Shown here one piece after another: positions 26,301-37,180 of a stretch of DNA of 64,000 bases. The position numbers and the translations under genes are program-made. The DNA comes from Adineta steineri (Eukaryota; Rotifera; Eurotatoria; Adinetida; Adinetidae), in assembly GCA_905250115.1 (NCBI GenBank), contig CAJNOI010000007.1, positions 793,796 to 857,795 on the forward strand, read 5' to 3'. How positions within the stretch are numbered: the first letter of the stretch is position 1; the number at the start of each line of letters is the position of its first letter. The notes under the pieces are model-generated. The model did not search any database. It had not been told where the DNA came from and saw nothing but the letters and a program-made list of their open reading frames with translations.

Positions 26301-27159
26301 TTTTTGAGTACACAAAAAGAAGAAACAAGAAAATCTATATTGTATTATTTGAATCTTACCATCTGAATCAATTTCATCATCATCATCATTAATTGATTGT
26401 TTGGATGATGATTGATCATCATCATTATTTGCTATAAGTTGATGTTTCATAGTTGAATCAACCCATTGATCACACGAAATAAGTCTAGCATCATTTGATG
26501 ATAATAATAATAAATTTGATTCATTATAATTTTGTTCTATTTGTGGTGTTTGTTCATTTGAACGTATCTGTATTGGTGTTGTTTCATCTTTTTGTCCGTT
26601 AATTTGTTGTTGTTGTTGTTGTTGTTGTTGAAGTGTAGATGGTTCAAGCATTTGTTGATATTCTTGTCGATAATAATTAGGTGGACGTTTTTTCTTTAAT
26701 TTTCTATCACTATGATGACGATTATGTGATGATGATGATTGTTTTGTTATTTTTAAATTTTCTATTGATGAACTTTTTGATGAATATGGTGGAGATGTTA
26801 ATGCTGAACTTGTTGATTCCTGATGAGATGAACTTCCATTACATGAATTATAAGTTGGATATGAAACACCGGTACCACCTGTTGGAGAGATAACAGGTGG
26901 AACATCAAAACCAAATTCAATTGCTGTTGTCATACAATCTTCAGTTGCCCATGGAAACTAATATACAATAAAATAGAATAAGAACAAAAACATTAAATTT
27001 AAAACAAAATACCTCAGGTTCATTGATTTTAACGGATTGTTTATCATGACCGAAGAATTTTTCTGTTTCTTGTTCAGAAAAATCACCAAAAACAAAATCC
27101 TATTAAATTTAAAGATTTTCTTTTTTCAAAATAAAATAAAATAAACAACTTACAGCCAT
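23376..27159 (-). CDS. USP10: Ubiquitin carboxyl-terminal hydrolase 10
   Basis: Nine exons (27159-27154, 27099-27013, 26957-26360, 25380-24382, 24324-24206, 24148-24023, 23964-23872, 23817-23673, 23617-23376), 804 aa, close to the vertebrate size. The N-terminus has the FGDFS motif that in USP10 binds the G3BP NTF2-like domain (stress granules). IEFGFD and KKKRPPNYY also match USP10. A long Ser/Gln-rich linker with poly-Q follows, then SSWADLF. The USP catalytic core has Cys box GLINKNNYCYINATLQAL (C441), QEDAHE, and His box TDGHYITDVF (H756) with WVRYDD (D773/774), so the triad is intact. It ends LLFYRRGD. Known roles are p53, Beclin and translation-related deubiquitination. The first exon codes for only two residues. 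The third intron is 979 nt and holds foreign-looking sequence. Confidence 0.95.
25461..26313. mobile_element. Putative non-autonomous insertion in USP10 intron
   Basis: The only long USP10 intron is filled by sequence with higher GC and different codon texture than its surroundings. Its ends carry imperfect inverted repeats: GTGTACTGCAAAAAG at 25461 and the reverse complement GTGTACTCAAAAAG ending at 26313. The right end also forms a local hairpin. I find no clear target-site duplication, so classification is uncertain. Confidence 0.35.
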
Positions 27160-28842
27160 TATAATGTATCGAATAATAAAGAGAAGAATTCAAATTTATA
27201 TGTTTTTATTTTTAAACGAATATTTTAACGACATCATAATTTAAAATGTTATTATACTGCCTAACAATCATTATCTACAAATATGATTATTTTAATTAAT
27301 TGCGCAGTTAAACTTTGATTTAATATGAAATTAATAATATATATCTGTATGTTATTACCAGTTTTTGTCTCTTAAAATAATTGATTCATTTTTTGAGTTT
27401 TAAATAATTTAATAGGATGAATTTGTTGTTTTCTTTTTTTTTCTTTAAGATTTCTTTTTCTCTTTGTTGTTTATTTGTTTCTAATAGTATTGTTGCCGAG
27501 AACATCGAACGTTCGCTTGTTCGAATAATTATCTTGGTATTTTATGGCAACCAATAAGATTTAGTTTTATGAATAAATAGTGTCCTCTTTTGATGTGTAG
27601 ATAAATTCGAAAAAAATCTTAAAAAAATCATGTTTTTTATTATTTCGAAATAGATAATTAATTAAAATAGAAAACTTCAACGAAAATAAATCAATCAACA
27701 AATTTAGTTTTTATTTATGTCAAATAAAATATTTAATTCACAATTATTTTCATCAAAATTTTTATTTTTAATTCAAAATTTTCTTATACAAGCGACATCT
27801 ACAAACTCACTTGGTTTGCACTTTAAGAATACAAATCTAGTTTGAATATGTGACAAAATAAAATGACAGGTTTCTGTTATTCTAGGCAAAAGATTCATTC
27901 AAAAACTTTGATGATTCATCACAGAATATATTCACTCTACTTAATCTTTATTTGGCGATAAGTAGACTATAATGAAATTTCTTTTTTTTGGTATTTCGTA
28001 TATTAAGAATTAGGTAAAATATTGTCAATGAAATTTATATTCGTTGTTCATCTGCCTATAGAAACCGTAAAATTCTTTATTTTATGATACGAGTTGTAAT
28101 GGAAGAAGAAAATTACATTGGAAGAAGGTATACTGTATATTGTAGCGTTAAATGTGGAACATTTTTCGGTCACAGTTTCGAGAAAAAAACGACCTTGAAT
28201 GGTTGTTTGTACAATTATTACTGTGTCAGTCTTGCATTTTGTGTACGACTCGAAAGATTGATACTTCGGAGAACAAAACCGTATAACTACCTTATCATAC
28301 TTCACCTGTCACTAAAGATAGGTTCATTGGGTTGAATATTTCTGTTGTCAATAACAATCAAAAATTAGTAGAAACACCTGACGATTGAAATTGTATATAT
28401 TATACCTACATATATATGAATTATTAGCAATGCATTATAAAAATAAAGCCTACAGTTGTTTCTTTCAAAGCGTTTAATTAGTTTCATCTTAACATCCATA
28501 ATAAAACTATCGTTTATATTGAATTTGTACCCAGCTACATTTTGGCATCAATTATAATATAGATATATTGCTTTGGCTATAATAAATCATATTCTTAAAT
28601 GCCATCTACAAGTATCAGTTTTATTGCGTCTATACACATGTGTCTTGAGCCAGTTCTATGTTTGTAATCGAATATAAGATCTATCATACTACTGATAGAA
28701 TGAATAGAGAATACTCAAACGAAAGCTTACATGAATTTATATATTAGTAATACACAACATAATCTTTTTTCTATAAACTTTGAAATCTAACTCTATTTTT
28801 TATTCATTCTTTTAAAAAACATAATCTAAGATTATAAAAATT
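27160..28842. other. Intergenic between USP10 and HVCN1 copy B
   Basis: AT-rich. Small overlapping frames at 28048-28335 on both strands have less AT-biased codons than host genes but no ATG on the minus strand and no family match. Otherwise nothing is seen. It should hold the USP10 promoter and the HVCN1 3' flank. Confidence 0.4.
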
Positions 28843-29778
28843 TTATACAGTTGGAGTTTTTGTAAACATTGGTGGAACAGCATCACCATTATTCGTTTTA
28901 TTCTCAAGTTCATTTAAATCATCGATAAATCTTTTGACAGTTATGGATGAGGGTAATTTTGCATTGTGTTTAAATGCTTCTAATGATGTTAAACATCGAT
29001 TATCAAGCATATGAAAATGTTCGAGTATAGGATTGAAATTTTCATTATTATTTTCAATATGATTTGTTTTATATATTAGTAGATCAGTAAGCCGTTGCAT
29101 AGCAGCAAAATATTGTTCATTTAAACGGGTTTTATGTTTAGTTTGTCCATTAAGAGTAGCCTCAGATACACCTGAATTAAAATGATATGAATTTTAAAAA
29201 TATATAAAATTATTTAACTTACTACTAATAATTCTTATGAACCGCCATAAACGAAATGTTAGTATAAGAATTAATTTTTTACCAATTATCTTTTCTTCAC
29301 CATGTAAAAACGCTAAATCAATAATTAGTGATGTAATAACAATGAACGCATCAAAATATTGCATTTTTTTTCGTTGAATATTCCAAAATTCTTTTCCCAA
29401 TGCGTAAATTTTAATAAATAATTCGAAAAGAAAAAAAGTTAAAATAGCAATTGAACAATAGTGTATAGTTTGCATTGCTGATTCCAGACGTTCGGCAATT
29501 ACTTCGTAACGATGTTTTTTTAAACGATGAATTTTTATTTGACATTCATATTCATTTTTTAATGCATCTAATAATATTTCAGTGATTACTAGTGCTGCAT
29601 CAACAACAACTAAGAAAATAATGAAGACATGAAATGGATACGATTCTATAAATTGAGAAATGATCTTCTGATGATGGTAACCTTGATTCCACCATTTTGA
29701 ATGCGATTTATTGGATTTTGACGATGAATTTTGTTCTTCATGAGGAACGAACTCGACAACTTCAGACTTATTTATCAT
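28843..29778 (-). CDS. HVCN1: Voltage-gated proton channel Hv1, copy B
   Basis: Two exons, 29778-29223 and 29171-28843, 294 aa (human 273). It is a stand-alone voltage-sensor domain with four TM segments. S1 has FLVVVDAALVITEILLD with D60 at the Asp112 selectivity position. S2 begins with IHYCSIAIL, H106 matching the outer Zn-binding His140. S3 has FDAFIVITSLIIDLAFL. S4 has FRLWRFIRIIS with three gating arginines R176, R179 and R182. The S3-S4 loop FLHGEEK contains a His and is about five residues longer than in human. A helical, polar C-terminal tail follows (dimerisation in the family, though a coiled coil is not obvious). The role is voltage- and pH-gated proton extrusion. It is a tandem paralog of the gene at 31124-32076, with the intron at the same codon and phase. 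Confidence 0.93.
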
Positions 29779-31123
29779 CAGTATATTTCTAGTGCGTCCG
29801 GGATTCTATGACCCCGAAACAATGTAAATGCTGAATTAAATAGTTACGATAAGAGCGAGAAATGCAAAAAACAACGCTTCTTTTTACCATTTCTGTTTGC
29901 CAAAATACTATTTTTTTTGTCGATTCTCTTGTGTTGTCGACATACCACAATTCGTCGATGGCACGTTTTTTATGTGCGCCATTACGCCAGCTTGAGAATA
30001 TTTGGATAGAAAATAATTTATCTGATGTCTCGTCTAGTGTCATATTCAGATGTTCTTCATATTTTTTCTCCTACTTAGGAGATACCAAAAGCAATGCGTC
30101 AGATACCTTTTTTTGTCTAGAAGGCTTGCAAAAATTTTCTTTTTCTATGCACAGATAGAGCATCTTTCATTCTATTTTTCCATGCTGTTTGATCACTACT
30201 CATCTGTTATAATAAGAATAACATTTCGATAAAATCTATTTTTGTCGCGTATGTGCTGGTACCATGAATGCTCGTCACTATTTTTGCAATAACTTTCGAT
30301 AGAAACAAGATAAAGGATTGCAGTTTTCACCGTTAGAATGAGAAAATGATGAAGCATCGAACTGTGTATTATTGATAAATAATTAAATATAAACATCTGA
30401 GTCTATTTCAGTTTATAAATCTTCGATTAGCGGTTTGAATGTGAATACGATTAATGAAAACTCACTGTCAAGAACACAGAATAGGTTTGCTCCTTAAAAG
30501 GTCAACTGGAAACCTCACATAAAGCAGGCTATTAAAATCAGTAATACAAGTTTCGATGCTTCATCATTTTCTCATTCTAACGATGAAAACCGCAGTTCTT
30601 TATCTTGTTTCTATCGAAAGTTATTCAAAGAGTATCCGACAAAAATAGATTTTATCGAAATGTTATTCTTATGATATCAGTTGAATAGTCATCAAACAGG
30701 ATGGAAAAATAGAGCGAAAGATGCTCTATCTGTTTGTAAAAAAGGAAAATTTCTGCAAGCTTTCTATACGAAAACAAGGTATCTGACTCACTACTTTTGG
30801 TATACCCTCAGTATGTGACGTTCAAAATCAAATTTTTTTAAGAAACATCTATTATTGCTGGTGGTGCACAAAGTAATACTCATAGTTTTTTTCTTTTATA
30901 GATCGATGTTCGAATCCTTTGAAATTATTAATATATGTAACTACAGTTTTTCCTTGATTAGACGAACCTAATGATTGTATAATCAATAAATTCTAATATA
31001 ATACACGATTTATCGTTTTAGTAAACGAATGAACTATGCATCCAATAACATTGTAGCAATCTCAAAGCTAATATTTCGCATGAATACTGAAATTTCAATA
31101 AACATTTTTATTAATAAAAAGAA
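29779..31123. other. Spacer between the HVCN1 copies
   Basis: Contains the inverted repeat listed separately and a relic minus-strand frame (about 29789-30043 and its continuation to about 30200) with a plausible amino-acid pattern but an internal stop. No intact gene is supported. It should include the promoter of copy B. Confidence 0.5.
30079..30806. repeat. Large imperfect inverted repeat
   Basis: The left arm 30079-30362 and right arm 30549-30806 are reverse complements with scattered mismatches and one inserted block, separated by a 186-bp spacer. Shared signposts are AACTTTCGATAGAAACAAGA, ATGAGAAAATGATGAAGCAT and AACATTTCGATAAAATCTAT. The arms seem to carry a broken gene fragment in opposite orientations. 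Possibly a foldback element or an inverted duplication. Confidence 0.8.
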
Positions 31124-32076
31124 TTAGATTTCCTTTAATGTGCTTATAAGCGGTGATTTTACGAGCATTTCTCGAATAATGTCTTCAGCGTTATTATTTT
31201 CAATTCCATGTAAATCGTCAATAAACTGCTCGACCGTTAGTGATGAAGTTAATTCCTCATTTTCATGAAATGCTTCCCATTTTGAATCACATTTACTATC
31301 AATCAGACGAAAACGTTCAAGTACAGAGTTCATATCCTCATTATTATTTTCAAGATAAGTTGTTTTAAATTTTAGTAGCTCAATTAGTCGATGCACTGCA
31401 ATAATATACTTTTGATTCAAACGATTTTTATGTTTTCTTTCTCCACTACGAATACCTTCAGCGACACCTAATGAAAAGAAATTAATTTTACGTATATATA
31501 AAAATAATTTAACTTACTACTAATAATTCGTACAAAACGCCATAAACGAAATGTAAATATTAGAAGTAATTTTTCACCAAGAAGTTTTTTTTCACCTTGT
31601 AAAAATGCTAAATCAATAGTTAGTGATGTAATAACAATAAATGCATCAAAATATTCCATTTTATTTCTATGAATATTCCAAAATTCTTTTCCTGCTCCAT
31701 AAATTTTAACAATTAATTCAATAACAAAAAATGTTAAAATCGCTATTGATGAATAATGTGCAATTTCCATACCCAATTCAATATGTTCTATTTTGATTCC
31801 CATTTCATGTTCTGATTTATGATGAACATCAGTTTTACATTCATAATGAATTTTAAATGTATCTAATAATAATTCTATGATTACAAACCCTGTGTCAGCA
31901 ATAACTAAGAAAATAACGATAAAACGAAATATGCGTGATTCTATAATATCAGTAATAGCTTTTTGATAACATAAACCTTGATTCCACCATTTTGAATAGC
32001 ATGTATTCGATTTTGAAGATAAATTTCGTTTTTTTTTATTGACCAAAAAATTGTCAGTTTCCTTTTGATTTACCAT
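31124..32076 (-). CDS. HVCN1: Voltage-gated proton channel Hv1, copy A
   Basis: Two exons, 32076-31518 and 31467-31124, 300 aa. Same layout as copy B: S1 FLVIADTGFVIIELLLD with the selectivity Asp D61, S2 with AHYSSIAIL (Zn-site His conserved), S3 FDAFIVITSLTIDLAFL, and S4 FRLWRFVRIIS with R177, R180 and R183. The S3-S4 loop reads FLQGEKK, so the loop His seen in copy B is Gln here. The start was chosen at MVNQKE, which aligns with MINKSE of copy B. The frame is open further upstream to 32247, which would add an unlikely 57 residues. The position and phase of the single intron are identical to copy B, showing tandem duplication. It probably works at the plasma membrane or in acid-secreting vesicles. 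Confidence 0.93.
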
Positions 32077-32796
32077 TAGTAATATTGGTTGCTTGTTTGA
32101 CGTGACAAAACGATGAGTATGAATAAATATGGGCGTTGACAAAAAGTATGCATATAAGAAGGTTATATATATATATGGATGAAAAAGAACAGGCTTTCCT
32201 TCACGTTTGTACTTTAACCAAATTAACGACCTTATTTTGATTGTCACATCACGATCGTTAAAGAATCACCTATCGTATGTTTGTTTTGCACTGCTATATG
32301 CATATCAAAATGAATAATCATTGAAATAGTTTGGTTATGTATATGCAAGGCTATTTACAGTTATTTGCAAGAATAAATTAATTAATAAATACTATCAAAA
32401 TTATTTACATTCAAAATAAAAATTTTTTTATAGATATATATTCAGGTATAGTATAGTTAGTTTCTCACAATAATTATTTTTATTCTGGCTACACATTAAT
32501 AATATAGATACACCTTTTTTTTGCATTTTAAATTATTTTAATAGTATGTGAGAATATTCTCTATGAAATAATAGTCTTCAGATAATTTTATTACATTAGG
32601 TGTGAAGATAGAACTATTGATATCATGAAATAGAAGTCTCTTATCATTCTATGAAACTTCTTTGATAATTCATAACTATGCCTTCAAATAGAGGCACATT
32701 AGTATAACTTTAATATGTTTGCTCAAAGGTGAACTGATAAGAAAATGTGTATTTTATAATCATACGACAATTGAATGAAGTACATTGAACTATAAG
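32077..32796. other. Divergent promoter region
   Basis: About 720 bp between HVCN1 copy A (-) and the four-TM gene (+). AT-rich, no coding sequence seen. It should contain both promoters. Confidence 0.5.
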
Positions 32797-33273
32797 ATGA
32801 ATATATTCAGTGAATTTTTTCTATTATTTATTTTATTTATTACAACTATTTTTTCAACATTCTTTTGTATAATCGGTTTATCAACACCAGGATGGTACTT
32901 TGATAATTATCGTAATTTATTTTGTGATCAATGTCCAAAAACTCCCAGTAGTCTTGCTATTATTTCTATGATATTACTTATTATTTGTATTATTTTACTT
33001 GCTCTACTTATTGCTAGAATTATTGATCAACAACAAATATTTTTAATACGTTTTATTATACCATCATTACTTATACTTAGTACCATTTTCTTATTAATTG
33101 CTCTTACATCTTATCTTAATTTTATTAATCCAAATCATGGCTATTCATATTATTTAAGTATAATATCATTTCTATTTTCTTATATAGCTTCATTATTAGC
33201 TGTATTTTGGCTTGGTACTGGTGGTTTTCTTTCAAAGACATATTCTGTAGATATATTTATAGAAAATCGTTAG
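32797..33273 (+). CDS. Claudin/PMP22-like four-transmembrane protein
   Basis: Single exon, 158 aa, starting at the first ATG (an upstream in-frame TTG at 32785 is not a credible animal start). Four hydrophobic segments lie at about 5-30, 50-72, 82-105 and 120-145. The first extracellular loop follows a Trp (STPGW) and has a Cys pair (LFCDQC), resembling the W...C..C arrangement of claudin/PMP22/EMP proteins, but the GLW motif is not intact. The short C-terminal tail is cytoplasmic. The exact family is unsure. A junctional or membrane-organising role would be inference. There are no introns, unlike most neighbours. Confidence 0.6.
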   Translation: MNIFSEFFLLFILFITTIFSTFFCIIGLSTPGWYFDNYRNLFCDQCPKTPSSLAIISMILLIICIILLALLIARIIDQQQIFLIRFIIPSLLILSTIFLLIALTSYLNFINPNHGYSYYLSIISFLFSYIASLLAVFWLGTGGFLSKTYSVDIFIENR

Positions 33274-34926
33274 AATATAGAATAATTTATATGTAGAAAT
33301 TAGTTTCAATTAAAATAAAATGAGTTTATGACATATTCTGTCATATTTAGAAAAAAATAAATTCATTTTCATCAATTAAAATCACGATGAAATTAAAGAA
33401 ATATTTGTACTTAAAAATAATTTCAAGAGATTAATTTTTTGTAAAAAAATATATATTGAAATGAACTCAAAATATGAATAAAGATTGATACAGAAATACT
33501 TTCAATCACGATTGAGCTCAATAGAATTAACGCATGGGGTGAAAAAAACGTATATTATTTCCTTAAAGATCTATAAAAAGAAAAATTATTTTAGGATACT
33601 TAATATCTCACTGATATCGATTAGTCAAGCAAATATATGGTTTACAAAATGATTTTGATAGGATAGAAGATAAATAATTGAATAGATTATTTATAAAAGC
33701 AAATGATTAATAGAGTCTGGAGAGATGTTTTTAGATAAAACTGTAAATATTATAAACATTTTATTTATCTACATTCAATAATTCTATGAAAAAAAGAAGA
33801 ATACAACATTGATTACCTATGTTGCATGATACAATAGATTTATCATTTGAAGTTACATTCAGACTTTCTTCTATAACTTGTTTGTTGTAGTAGTAGTAGT
33901 TATATATAGTTCCTGGTTTATAGCCCATTAATAGCGCTATTATAGTAACTTGAAGAACACTTAAATACTCTTCTGTTTCATCCATATTTTATTCTGTTCC
34001 ATCTTTATATATTTATATGTAAAGAATATAAAAAGAAAACAACATGAGCTCTATTGTAATAATAGATAATTGATACGTTATCTTGTTCTACGTACCTAAC
34101 AGTTGTCAGCATTGATTATATTCTTAGAATTATTGAATATATAGTAGATAGTGACGAAAGTTAAGATAACAACTATAGAATGAAAATAACATTTATATAT
34201 ATATATATATATGTGTGTCAACAAGATTCTCAAGTAGGTTATATTTGAAGAGTGTAGACATTAGACAATGAAGCCTACTTAAAAATCTAGATGACGTTGT
34301 ACATTCTACTACTACTATGATTCAATATAAAATGTAGGAAAAAACTTTTTTGTCACATTGAATCATTAAAATTATATAAAAATAATAGTGAATAATTAGT
34401 TTGAAAAAGTGTAATTTAGCGTAAATCAATAAAAGTCCATTATCAATACTTCATAAAAATAATCAGATAAGACATTACCAATTTCAGACTACATATCCAA
34501 TGAGAATATAATAATTAACTAAACCCATATCTACAGAAAATATACCTGGAGAAATCAGAAAATTATTTGTTGTCTCAAAGCATTTACCTTTTTTCAAATA
34601 TTTTCTATAAAACTCACAAGAACAGCAATCAACTCTACACTCTTGAGATATCAATGTTTCTATCATCATGCTGTGAAAAAGAAAATATACATTCAGAGAC
34701 CTTCATTGTATAAGGTGAAAATAAATCTTTTCAAATATTTGATCATAACTTGAATAAAATACTTATCAAAAGAAATCATATATGTATAAAATGAAAGATC
34801 GATTGGATCAAATCTTATCCGAATAACTTATTAATAGTTGAAGAAAAAAACCATTTGTAAATCCTTCATTATGATTATTTGTTCAATAAGATTTCATCTT
34901 GTCTTGATATCAATATCCTTTCTTCT
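33274..34926. other. Mostly non-coding; possible broken small gene (-)
   Basis: No confident gene. Two minus-strand frames, 34669-34484 and 33985-33761, have host-like codons. The first follows an acceptor-like T-rich AG and contains VDCCSCEFYRKYLKKGKC, faintly like the first zinc finger of a nuclear receptor. The second has a hydrophobic helix. No join of the two works cleanly. They may be relics of one gene or exons of the gene interrupted by the gap at 34927. Confidence 0.3.
34194..34212. repeat. (AT)n microsatellite
   Basis: Pure AT dinucleotide run in non-coding sequence. Confidence 0.8.
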
Positions 34927-35026
34927 NNNNNNNNNNNNNNNNNNNNNNNNNNNNNNNNNNNNNNNNNNNNNNNNNNNNNNNNNNNNNNNNNNNNNNNNNN
35001 NNNNNNNNNNNNNNNNNNNNNNNNNN
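34927..35026. other. Assembly gap (100 N)
   Basis: Exactly 100 N. It cuts a minus-strand exon immediately downstream of its last visible codons. Confidence 0.98.
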
Positions 35027-35372
35027 TACCACTACCATTCTTTTTTGTTAAACCTAATTCATACTCGACATGTTGAGCTAATTGTGGATCGACATCAGTT
35101 AAAGTAGTTGTAACTGTTCCTGTAGGAACAGTTGCTGATGATATTACTGTAGTAGTAAGAGTCGTTGAAGATGAAGTTTTTGGTGAAAGTGACGACGAGC
35201 AAACGGATGATGAACGTGACGAATCACTGTGATTATGAGGATAATGAGGATGATGATATTGATGAGAATCAGACTGATGTTGGTTAACCATCGAATTATT
35301 ACTGCCGTCAGTGATGTCGACAAGTAAATCACACGATGACAAGACGCCAGATGGGCCGTTGTGCATCATCAT
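35027..35372 (-). CDS. 5' coding exon of unknown gene, truncated by gap
   Basis: An ATG-initiated exon of about 115 codons reaches the gap edge. The N-terminus MMMHNGPSGVLSSCDLLVDI is followed by a His/Ser-rich linker, Thr/Val-rich repeats, and a better-structured end, DPQLAQHVEYELGLTKKNG, that suggests the start of a folded domain. I do not recognise the family. The last bases before the gap (AATG then GTAGTGG) could be a splice donor. The upstream kilobase is CpG-richer and T/C-rich, as expected for a promoter and 5' UTR, which suggests a regulated gene, perhaps a transcription or signalling factor. The rest of the gene is not identified here. Confidence 0.5.
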
Positions 35373-37180
35373 TTGGTGTTAATGATTGCATCGAAGAAGA
35401 GCTCGTTAGATTTGAAGAAAGACGACGACACTGAATCAAAAAAGAGAATCGTTTTCTAGAACATACAGCTGATGATTGACTTCAATTGAGAAAGAGAGAT
35501 AGAGAGACAGAGAGCACACAGGGGAAAAGTTCCTTCATCATCTTCTTCTCCTTCTCATTCTCGTTTTGTGCGCAGCCGGAACCCACGAACGCCTACAGTG
35601 GCATCGAGAGAGCACAAGCGAGCCGTTCAAGGACGTGATTAGTGCACGCGCTTTGCCGTTTCTCTTTCTCTTTCTTTTTCTCTCTCTCGTTCCCCCGACC
35701 ACCCTCTTTCCTTGGCCCGGTTTTTTCTATTGAGAAGCAAAAAAAAATCGTTCTTCGCTTTTTTCTCTATATTGAATAGATGCATCGCATCGTACAATGT
35801 TTTGCCTTTTTTCTTCTCTTTTTTTTCCAGTTACTCGAGTACTGCACGATGAAGCATATAGCAACAGAAAGACAAGGGGCAACCCACTAAATACATACGA
35901 AGCGAAAAGAAACGAGATCGCACAAACTCATCTGCTCTTCATAATCACATATAGAATATATGAGAGGGCGTATAGTATATTTAAAATATTTCGTTCTTTC
36001 GTTCGTTTGTTCGTTTCTCTGTTCTTTTATTTAGCGTTCTATTCTTCCTTTTATTCCTCTTTTTTTCTTCTTCTTCTTTCTTTTCTAGTCCTCATAATAT
36101 ACTTGCATGCAGACTGGCACACGAGGTAACCTATCGTATACGACATCAACTAAGGAAAGGCAAGGAGGTATCCAACGCAGTTTCAGAAGCACACTCATGC
36201 AAACTGACACGGACGTCCGGGGCTGTGCAAACCTTCGTTTTCTCTGTTCTTTCTCTCGTTTTTTTTCCTATCTTGCCGATCATATAGCGGCACGCGTCGA
36301 ACGATGTCGACTAGCGTGCAACATAAAATCAACGCGACAGAAGTAGTATGAGTGGTTCTGCCGTTAGGGATGATGAAAGATTGTTAATGGGATGAAACAA
36401 CGATAGAAGAAAACGAGATTCTCTTCCATTGTTCTTTTCTCTTTCTGCTAGAATAGCAAAATAGTACACTACTCTATGACACCTTTCAACAGAATTCAGC
36501 AACTGCAAAGCATGCGACAAAAGAAATAGACGATAAAGTGAAGTATGTTGACACTCGTTCTTGTCTCATTGTCCTTGAAACATCGAATTGACAGATCCAA
36601 CTAGAAAAGAAAGAACGAAAGAAAGAAAGAAAAAAAAGAAGAAAAAGAAAAAGAAGATACAATACTTCTACATACATATACGAGAAAAAAAAGGTGTCCA
36701 ATATTAATGAAAAAAAGAGAGTAGATTAACATCGATGTAACATAATTAGAAAGAGAAACCGTCGAAGACAAGAAAGAACGTGAATAAGAAGAAGAAGAAG
36801 AAATATCATATTGCATGTTGTTTTCTCTCTGTCTCTCTCCTCCTCGTACTACTTTGTTCCCATCATACAGGTGTGCGTGATGTGCTTCTTTGACTTGCAC
36901 AAAATCAAATTACACTTTGCTATTTTCCTGGAGACGTAAAGTGAGAGGTAAAGGGAGAGAAAGAGAGAGAGAGAGACAGACAGAGAGAAAGCAAACATAA
37001 TGACGACATGTGTACAAAAATAAACGAAAAAAAAAAAAAGAAAAAATTAATAACGACATAGACGTTGATTATAATCTTTTATTTTCAATGTCCGAGCAAA
37101 CATTTATTGGAACAGTATGGTCTTTTACATTAGATTTGACGAATGATTACACTAAAATATTTTGATATATCAGTATATTA
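35373..37180. other. Promoter/5' UTR-like region
   Basis: No supported gene. 35,520-36,330 is less AT-rich with more CpG, consistent with promoter and 5' UTR of the minus-strand gene at 35372. 36,600-37,000 has purine-rich low-complexity (GAAA and GAGA) tracts. The right end is the 3' flank of the phospholipase gene. Confidence 0.4.

Noticed and set aside
28048-28335. Overlapping frames on both strands
   Set aside because: The minus frame starts with GTG, there is no family signature, and there is no exon context.
30880-30930. Possible tRNA (GTTCGAATCC box-B-like sequence)
   Set aside because: The flanking bases do not pair into a T-arm, and no acceptor stem or A-box fits.
32077-32247. 57-residue N-terminal extension of HVCN1 copy A
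   Set aside because: The paralog has no such extension, and ATG 32076 aligns with its start.
34838-35107. Plus-strand frames across the second gap
   Set aside because: Opposite strand to a better-supported exon; artificially open through N.
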